Source of the DNA: Lewinellaceae bacterium
GTDB lineage: Bacteria; Bacteroidota; Bacteroidia; Chitinophagales; Saprospiraceae
Direction of reading: 5' to 3'
Length of the DNA: 64,000 bases
Assembly: GCA_016710765.1 (NCBI GenBank)
Contig: JADJUJ010000007.1
Span: forward strand, 186,001 to 250,000
Position numbers and translations under genes: made by a program. Positions 58,800 through 64,000 of the stretch are shown here, piece by piece (positions within the stretch are counted from its first letter, which is position 1; each line of letters starts with the position of its first letter). The notes beneath the pieces are model-generated. The model did not search any database and was not told the DNA's origin. It worked only from the letters and a program-made list of their open reading frames with translations.

Positions 58800-59403
58800 A
58801 GTAAGCTTATAGGGCAAGACCGGAAAAGTGTTCTCGTTTCATAATTCCAATAGGAATGTAAGATACTTAATTATGTACTGCCGCTGCCTGTTCGTGAACA
58901 AATTAGCGCAGCTGCGTGCTGTTTTATATAAAAAAGCATACCGAATTGGCATAAAAACTTTCCAGGTTGGATGAAAGCATCCGATGAACAGGAATACAGC
59001 GCGGGAAACCGGGCACTGGTTACTGTAGATTTTCGGATTATGAGGCAGCCTTGTTTGGCAACCCGGGGCATGAAAATGAATTCGCGCGCTAGCCCCTAAT
59101 AGACTGCAATAATAGTGTAAAAATTTAGTTTTTAGGTGGTTTGAAGCAGCGAAAAAATGTTCTGGTTTTTTATTCACATGAAATTTTTACAAGGTAAATG
59201 AACGTAATTGGAATAAAATTTCGAAGGGCACTTATAGGGGTTGGTGCTTTGAAATAAAATTTTAAAAACATGGTAATAAAAAGTAAAAATCCCAAAAGCG
59301 GTTGTTTCACCGGTAATGTTACCGTAAGTTTGCACGGATATTCACAGGCCGAAAGTACCACACCGACGGTCTTTTTCTCAGGCAACTCAACATTCAATGG
59401 ACG
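58800..59403. other. 604-bp divergent intergenic region
   Basis: AT-rich sequence between the second giant gene and corA. It holds the corA promoter at 59302-59332. I found no exact TAnnTTTG box for the minus-strand giant gene and no believable open frame. The 75-codon minus-strand frame at 59170-59397 has no family resemblance. Confidence 0.5.
59302..59332 (+). promoter_or_regulatory. Bacteroidetes-type promoter of corA
   Basis: TTG at 59302-59304, a 20-bp spacer, TAAGTTTG at 59325-59332 (exact TAnnTTTG). The leader would be about 65 nt. Confidence 0.7.
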
Positions 59404-60375
59404 GTGATCCGTTATTACACACGAGAGAAACGCCGGCTGGTCGAACTGACAGAGCCCGAGCCCGGATGTTGGGTGAACTTAACGCCACCATTCGCCCCTG
59501 ACGAACTGGAGGACTTTGCCCGCCGATTCGAATTCGATCCCGTTTTTCTTACCGACTCCCTTGATCTTGACGAGCGCGCTCGTTACGAGCGTGACGAAGA
59601 TATTCGCTTTATACTGGTCAATACGCCTGTCTTCAATCCGGAAAATGCCGACCCGGAATCGATGGGCGGCGAATTTAACGAGGCCATTTACATCACGGTT
59701 CCAATTGGCATTGTGCTCACCATCGAGCACGTTATCACGATATCCGCTTTTGAGACGCCGGTACTGGACATGTTCATTTCCAATAAGGTGCGCAATTTTA
59801 ATCCGGTAGACGAAAAACGCTTCGTATTACAAGTCCTTGAGCAGAATGTTTACCGGTTCCTGTCATGCCTCAAACGGCTGAACCTGCAGCGCAACCGCAT
59901 CGAGAAAGAACTCATGCATTCCAGCAGAAATGCTGAGTTGAAGCAACTGCTGAGTATTGAAAAAAGTTTGGTGTATTTTGTCAACTCACTGAATGCCAAT
60001 GAGTTGCTTAAAATGAAAGTGAAGCGCACCGACTTCCTGCACATCAATGGCGATGAAGACCTGACCGACCTGTTTGAAGACATCATCATCGATAACTCTC
60101 AGGCGCTCTCCATGTCGAATGTGTATACCAACATTCTCAACGGAACCATGGATGCCTATTCGAGCATCATCTCCAACAACCTCAACCAGGTTATTCACCG
60201 GCTTACAGTACTCACCGTGGTACTGATGGTGCCCACCCTGATTTCCTCCTTCTATGGCATGAATATTCCCAATGGTATGCCGGAACACCCCTGGGCTTTT
60301 TACGGTCTGATCATTGGCACAGGAATGCTGACGGGCTTTCTCTACTGGTTTATGCAGCGGCGACGGTATTTTTAG
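59404..60375 (+). CDS. corA: CorA family magnesium/cobalt transporter
   Basis: 323 residues, beginning at GTG 59404 (MIRYYTREKRRLVELTEPEP). The nearest ATG, at 59397, is out of frame. A large N-terminal cytoplasmic alpha/beta domain (1-~250) leads into the long stalk helix and two C-terminal membrane helices. The first helix (VIHRLTVLTVVLMVPTLISS) ends in the signature FYGMNIPNG (GMN selectivity loop), and the second helix (AFYGLIIGTGMLTGFLYWFM) ends in RRRYF. Pentameric inner-membrane Mg2+ channel. The C terminus converges with the dockerin-like gene with a 5-bp gap. Confidence 0.95.
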   Translation: MIRYYTREKRRLVELTEPEPGCWVNLTPPFAPDELEDFARRFEFDPVFLTDSLDLDERARYERDEDIRFILVNTPVFNPENADPESMGGEFNEAIYITVPIGIVLTIEHVITISAFETPVLDMFISNKVRNFNPVDEKRFVLQVLEQNVYRFLSCLKRLNLQRNRIEKELMHSSRNAELKQLLSIEKSLVYFVNSLNANELLKMKVKRTDFLHINGDEDLTDLFEDIIIDNSQALSMSNVYTNILNGTMDAYSSIISNNLNQVIHRLTVLTVVLMVPTLISSFYGMNIPNGMPEHPWAFYGLIIGTGMLTGFLYWFMQRRRYF

Positions 60376-60380
60376 GGTGG

Positions 60381-61331
60381 TTACAACCCCGGATCAGCAT
60401 CGCCACTCAGATCGCCGATTTTTACACCTGTGAAAAAAAACCAGTTTGGAATCGGGCGCACCATTTCATCAACATATATTTCTGGAAAAGCAGGTTGCAG
60501 CGGATTACCATTCGCTGGAAACTGATAATCGCCACGCCAGAATCGCCAGGATTTTCCATTGGGTAGCGTGCTCTCATAGCCAAGCAGGAGCTTGCGCAAA
60601 ACGATAAGGTCGTACGCCGTTACTTTCCCATCCTGATTGGCATCCGCGGCTATATATTGCCAGGGCTTGGTAAAGGGCTGGATACCCAACAAGTGTAGTT
60701 GGATGAGGGTGAGGTCCTGTGTGCTTACGCCATTAAGCGGGTTGGTGTTTTTTTGCGGAACCATTTGCATACCGTACCCCTCCGTCGGGATGACATACCC
60801 GTACTGGTACCACCAGGCAGGAAGTCCCGCGGGCAGGTTAGCGGCACTTGTAGTGACAGCATATTCCACCGAGTCCTGGATACAATGCCAGCCTTGTATG
60901 CGAACCTCCACCCCGGGCAAAGCCAGCGAATCGTGCGTTTGTGTAGAAACCTGCCATATTGGATCGCAGGCCCCGAGGCCGTCAAATGCGAGCAAAGTGA
61001 ACGGGCATGAACTGGTATTTCCTGCGGCATCCATGGCCCAAATTTCCAGATTGACAAAGCCCCATTCGTACACAGGAACCTGGATTGAGTTGGGGAATCC
61101 CGATCCGGTACAGGCTTTCCGGATTCCTAGCTGCGGTGCGGGGTCGAGATCGTCGGACAAGCTGTCGATGGCGTCATTGGCCCAGAAAGGGCCCTGGCAC
61201 ATTGGACTGACAATTGGAAAATGGAAAAGTCCTGGTTTGCACACAATGACAGGAGGGATGGTATCTGCCTGGGCGCGTACGGCTTGGATGCTCCAAAGAA
61301 GCAGGAATACCAGCAGTAAATTTTTAATCAT
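60381..61331 (-). CDS. Secreted protein with dockerin-like repeats
   Basis: 316 residues with signal peptide MIKNLLLVFLLLWSIQAVRA (to Q). Residues ~25-120 resemble an HYR-like beta module (DTIPPVIVCKPG, EIWAMDAAGNTSSCPFTLLA). Residues ~200-260 carry two dockerin type I-like EF-hand units: VSTQDLTLIQLHLLGIQPF and ADANQDGKVTAYDLIVLRKL LLG. The Ca-binding Asp/Asn pattern is clear in the second (DANQDGKVTAYDL) and partial in the first. The tail SWRFWRGDYQFP ... VKIGDLSGDADPGL matches the segment that normally follows these units in Saprospiraceae surface proteins. It then simply ends, without the T9SS sorting domain those proteins usually have. No enzyme domain is visible. Confidence 0.75.
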   Translation of the reverse strand: MIKNLLLVFLLLWSIQAVRAQADTIPPVIVCKPGLFHFPIVSPMCQGPFWANDAIDSLSDDLDPAPQLGIRKACTGSGFPNSIQVPVYEWGFVNLEIWAMDAAGNTSSCPFTLLAFDGLGACDPIWQVSTQTHDSLALPGVEVRIQGWHCIQDSVEYAVTTSAANLPAGLPAWWYQYGYVIPTEGYGMQMVPQKNTNPLNGVSTQDLTLIQLHLLGIQPFTKPWQYIAADANQDGKVTAYDLIVLRKLLLGYESTLPNGKSWRFWRGDYQFPANGNPLQPAFPEIYVDEMVRPIPNWFFFTGVKIGDLSGDADPGL

Positions 61332-61460
61332 GGGGCTTTTTTTACAAAAGTAGGCTATTTCCGGGTCGCAGGATATACCCCTTTCGGGCTAAATGGCTGG
61401 ATTTCAAAGGCTAAAAAATGATTTTTATCCTCATAGGAGATAGCGTTCAAAAAAATACCA

Positions 61461-61558
61461 ACACAAGTTACTAACATTGTGGAAAAGAATTTGGTAAAAA
61501 AAATACTATTGATTATCAGTATTTTATGAAAGTTATTAACATTGTGTTTATAACTTTC
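61461..61558. promoter_or_regulatory. Duplicated operator-like sites upstream of nrdB
   Basis: AAGTTACTAACATTGTG (61465-61481) recurs as AAGTTATTAACATTGTG (61530-61546), 65 bp apart, with one difference. The first lies in an imperfect palindrome (CACAAGTTA ... TAACATTGTG). The second lies in GAAAGTTAT ... ATAACTTTC (61528-61536 and 61550-61558), a perfect 9-bp inverted repeat. The setting in the divergent gap before nrdB suggests a regulator of ribonucleotide reductase, though the sites do not clearly match the known NrdR box. The rest of the 473-bp gap is AT-rich; a near-match -7 box (TACTTTCG) lies at 61582-61589. Confidence 0.5.
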
Positions 61559-61804
61559 GTGAAAATGAGCCAGAAATCTTCTACTTTCGCTTTGCAAATA
61601 TGCGCTGCTCCAGAAGGATTAGCAGTGTGTTCCAGTAGCGTCCCTTCCTTATACAGCAGGTATTTCAAATCTGGCCCATTTCTGGCTGGCAATCAGTAAG
61701 CGTGAACGCCCTGTCCATTGCCCGTTTGAAATGACCTGAGTACGCTTCGGAGTTTGACCCAACAATAATCAAATGTCATAAATACATACATCCGAACTAT
61801 TGCT

Positions 61805-62791
61805 ATGGTACAAGAAACCACCAACATCGAGCCAATCCTGCGGGAAAATCCCGATCGCTTTGTATTGCTTCCCATCAAATACCCCACGATCTGGGAATGG
61901 TACAAAAAGGCAGAGGCCTCTTTCTGGACGGCCGAGGAGATTGATCTGGCGCCCGATGTGCAGGACTGGGAAAACAAGCTGACCGAAAACGAACAGCATT
62001 TCATCAAGCACGTACTGGCCTTTTTTGCCGCTTCGGATGGTATCGTCAACGAAAACCTGGTGTTGAATTTTATGCGTGAAATTCAGATCCCTGAAGCGCG
62101 CTGCTTTTACGGCTTTCAAATCGCCATCGAAAACATTCACTCGGAGGTGTATTCGCTGCTGATCGACACCTTAATAAAGGACCCCAAGGAAAAAGACTTC
62201 CTTTTTAATGCACTGCAAAACCTCGACTGCGTTTCCAAGAAAGGCAACTGGGCATTGAAGTGGATTGACAACGCCCCCACCTTCGCCCACCGCCTGATCG
62301 CATTTGCCGCAGTGGAAGGCATCTTCTTTTCCGGCTCTTTCTGCTCCATTTTCTGGCTGAAAAAACGCGGTCTGATGCCAGGCCTTACTTTTTCCAATGA
62401 GCTGATCAGCCGTGACGAAGGCATGCACTGCGATTTTGCCTGCCTGCTCTACTCCATGCTGGAAAATAAACTGGATCCGAAGGAAGTTGAAGCCGTGATC
62501 ACAGAAGCAGTGGCGTTTGAAAAAGAATTTGTGACCGATGCCTTACCCGTGTCGCTCATCGGTATGAACGCCGAATTGATGACGCAGTACATTGAGTTTG
62601 TGGCCGACCGATTGCTCAATTCCTTGGGCAATGAAAAGGTGTACAATACCCCCAACCCATTCCCATGGATGGACATGATTTCCATTCAAGGCAAAACCAA
62701 TTTCTTTGAAAAACGCGTGGGCGACTACCAGAAGGCCGGTGTGATGACCGACCGCGACAAGCAAGTGTTCACGCTCGATGAAGAGTTTTAA
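61805..62791 (+). CDS. nrdB: Ribonucleoside-diphosphate reductase subunit beta (class I)
   Basis: 328 residues. This is the small subunit, a ferritin-like helical protein whose di-metal centre makes the radical for deoxynucleotide synthesis. Metal-binding segments: the Asp in [41 protein letters not shown] with Glu and His ligands; and [19 protein letters not shown] with Glu and His. The [18 protein letters not shown] block is shared with eukaryotic-type R2. The C terminus ([13 protein letters not shown]) is the acidic tail that docks into NrdA. It is followed by yegP and nrdA on the same strand. Confidence 0.96.
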   Translation: MVQETTNIEPILRENPDRFVLLPIKYPTIWEWYKKAEASFWTAEEIDLAPDVQDWENKLTENEQHFIKHVLAFFAASDGIVNENLVLNFMREIQIPEARCFYGFQIAIENIHSEVYSLLIDTLIKDPKEKDFLFNALQNLDCVSKKGNWALKWIDNAPTFAHRLIAFAAVEGIFFSGSFCSIFWLKKRGLMPGLTFSNELISRDEGMHCDFACLLYSMLENKLDPKEVEAVITEAVAFEKEFVTDALPVSLIGMNAELMTQYIEFVADRLLNSLGNEKVYNTPNPFPWMDMISIQGKTNFFEKRVGDYQKAGVMTDRDKQVFTLDEEF

Positions 62792-62926
62792 CATCGCCTG
62801 TTGACCCGTTCGGCTGTTTGCCTTGATTTTTGCCAAACACCGACCCTTTTCAACACCCCAATAGATAAATACCCGTTACCAATTGATTCAATCGCCCATT
62901 CATTCATTTATTAAATATCCATTATC

Positions 62927-63262
62927 ATGGGAAAATTCGTGATTTCCACCCGCAAAAACGGCGAATTTCAGTTCAACCTTAAGGCCGATAACGGCCAGGT
63001 CATCCTTTCCAGCGAAGGATACACCACCAAAAGCGCCTGTATGAACGGTGTGGAGTCGGTGCGTAAAAACTCCGCTGACGAAAAGCGCTTCGACAAACTC
63101 ACTGCCGCCAACGGTAAATTTTACTTCAACCTGAAGGCCACCAACGGACAAATTATTGGCTCCAGCCAAATGTACGAAGCTGAGTCGGGCCGCGACAATG
63201 GCATCGATTCCGTGCAGCGCAATGCGCCAGACGCAACGGTTTCCGACGAAACTGCTGCCTAA
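62927..63262 (+). CDS. YegP/DUF1508 family protein
   Basis: 111 residues made of two tandem DUF1508 units. The first is KFVISTRKNGEFQFNLKADN GQVILSSEGYTTKSACMNGV ESVRKNS. The second is FYFNLKATNGQIIGSSQMYE AESGRDNGIDSVQRNAPDA. No signal or membrane segment. E. coli YegP has the same duplicated fold; the function is unknown. It lies between nrdB (135 bp) and nrdA (154 bp), all co-directional, with a 13-bp perfect hairpin after its stop. Confidence 0.93.
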   Translation: MGKFVISTRKNGEFQFNLKADNGQVILSSEGYTTKSACMNGVESVRKNSADEKRFDKLTAANGKFYFNLKATNGQIIGSSQMYEAESGRDNGIDSVQRNAPDATVSDETAA

Positions 63263-63271
63263 ATCATTTTC

Positions 63272-63303
63272 GGGCTTGTCGCTTTTTATCAAGCGACAAG
63301 CCC
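63272..63303. terminator. Perfect 13-bp hairpin after yegP
   Basis: GGGCTTGTCGCTT (63272-63284) and AAGCGACAAGCCC (63291-63303) form a perfect stem with a 6-base loop, 9 bp after the yegP stop. No U-run follows on the plus strand, so it may be a weak terminator, an RNA-processing or stabilising hairpin, or a boundary that lets yegP and nrdA be expressed differently. Confidence 0.55.
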
Positions 63304-63416
63304 AACATTCTCTCCTGCTTAATCCTTACCCCGAATTTGGTGGATCCTCATCGCCGAATGTCAGCCATCGACGTGGGCAAACCCAACTGAATTAATCATA
63401 AATTTACAACAATGCC

Positions 63417-64000
63417 ATGCAAGTAGTAAAACGCTCCAACCGAAAAGAAGACGTCTCCTTTGACAAAATTACCGCCCGCCTGCGAAGCTGGTGTACGGCC
63501 TCGATACCGATTACGTCAACATCATTGAAGTTTCCAAAAAGGTCATCATGGGCCTCTACGACGGTGTTTCAACCACCGAACTTGATAACCTCGCAGCAGA
63601 AACGGCTGCTACCATGGCAACCATTCACCCCGACTATGCTTTGCTGGCCGCTCGTATTGCCGTTAGCAACCTCCATAAAGATACCGAGAAGACCTTTCAT
63701 AAGGTCATTCAGGATCTCTACAATTACGTAGACCCGAAAACGGTGAACGTGCCGGACTGATTGGCGATGATACCTACAAAATCGTCATGAAGAACAAGGA
63801 GCAACTCGACAGCGCCATCATTTACGATCGCGATTTCGATTTCGACTATTTTGGGTTCAAAACCCTGGAGCGCTCTTACCTCATGCGCATGAACGGTGAG
63901 GTGGTGGAACGCCCCCAACACCTGTTTATGCGGGTTGCTGTGGGTATTCACGGCGCCGACATCGATTCGGCCATCGAAACCTACAACCTGATGTCGGAAC
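63417..64000 (+). CDS. nrdA: Ribonucleoside-diphosphate reductase subunit alpha, N-terminal part, two frame breaks
   Basis: First ~195 residues of the catalytic subunit; the gene runs off the right edge. The N terminus [20 protein letters not shown] is an ATP-cone, the allosteric site that sets overall activity. After the cone (to ~residue 90) the segment [20 protein letters not shown] and [24 protein letters not shown] begins the R1 domain, with [17 protein letters not shown] in the N-terminal R1 fold. Two single-base losses: near 63484-63486 ([17 protein letters not shown] follows in the -1 frame) and at 63742-63743 (one G missing, after which [15 protein letters not shown] follows). The gene is normally essential, so both are probably consensus errors. 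Confidence 0.9.

Noticed and set aside
59170..59397. 75-codon minus-strand frame upstream of corA
   Set aside because: It overlaps the corA promoter, has no family resemblance and no adjacent genes on that strand.
61461..61558. Naming the upstream sites NrdR boxes
   Set aside because: The repeated sequence shares only a few positions with the usual NrdR consensus, so I report it as operator-like without naming the regulator.

Overview
The window comes from a Bacteroidota genome, most likely a Saprospiraceae-type member of the Saprospirales. Four things point there. There are many type IX secretion (T9SS) C-terminal sorting domains, both the short type A and the CHU_C/gliding type B. There is a PorP/SprF-family protein and a PorE-like OmpA protein. 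Promoters fit the Bacteroidetes form TTG-N19-21-TAnnTTTG. The small ribosomal cluster rpmB-rpmG-DUF4295 is also present. Start codons are generally not preceded by a Shine-Dalgarno sequence. Lineage is inferred from gene content only.

Layout. 1-1.3 kb: 3' end of rpoC and a classic terminator. 1.4-3.1 kb: secreted GH43 glycosidase. 3.2-9.3 kb: a repeat element, then a TetR-controlled operon (TetR, LolA-like periplasmic protein, two FtsX/LolC-type permeases, ABC ATPase, outer-membrane barrel). 9.3-21.5 kb: M1 aminopeptidase (T9SS), hisA, a PorT-like barrel, a GT4 glycosyltransferase, a GH13 amylase-like T9SS protein, a 157-bp MITE, and a BNR-repeat T9SS protein. 21.7-28.5 kb: an unrecognised helical protein, a PorE-like TPR/PD40/OmpA protein, a PhoD-like phosphatase and a TolB-like propeller. 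28.6-29.6 kb: DUF4295, rpmG, rpmB and tRNA-Arg(ACG). 29.6-39.5 kb: S8 protease, BtuF-like binding protein, rlmB, a membrane protein with its HTH regulator, pcm, a zinc peptidase, an alpha/beta hydrolase, a NodB deacetylase and gltX. 39.7-58.8 kb: two giant adhesin-like type B T9SS proteins (about 2,600 and 2,270 residues), enclosing PorP/SprF, an HI0933 flavoprotein, mazG and an orphan response regulator. 59-64 kb: corA, a dockerin-like protein, nrdB, yegP and the start of nrdA.

Together the genes mix housekeeping functions with a large secreted and cell-surface repertoire (glycosidases, peptidases, adhesins) that would leave the cell through T9SS. The most notable structure lies between genes. 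Convergent gene junctions with a gap of more than about 50 bp carry inverted repeats, four of them built from short tandem units whose sequence differs at each junction. A separate family of three related ~190-260 bp elements sits in other intergenic regions.

Caution on sequence quality: nine reading-frame breaks interrupt seven otherwise well-conserved genes, including gltX and nrdA. Eight are explained by one missing base, often in a short GG/CC run. They look more like consensus errors than real pseudogenes, so I annotate those genes at full length and mark each break.
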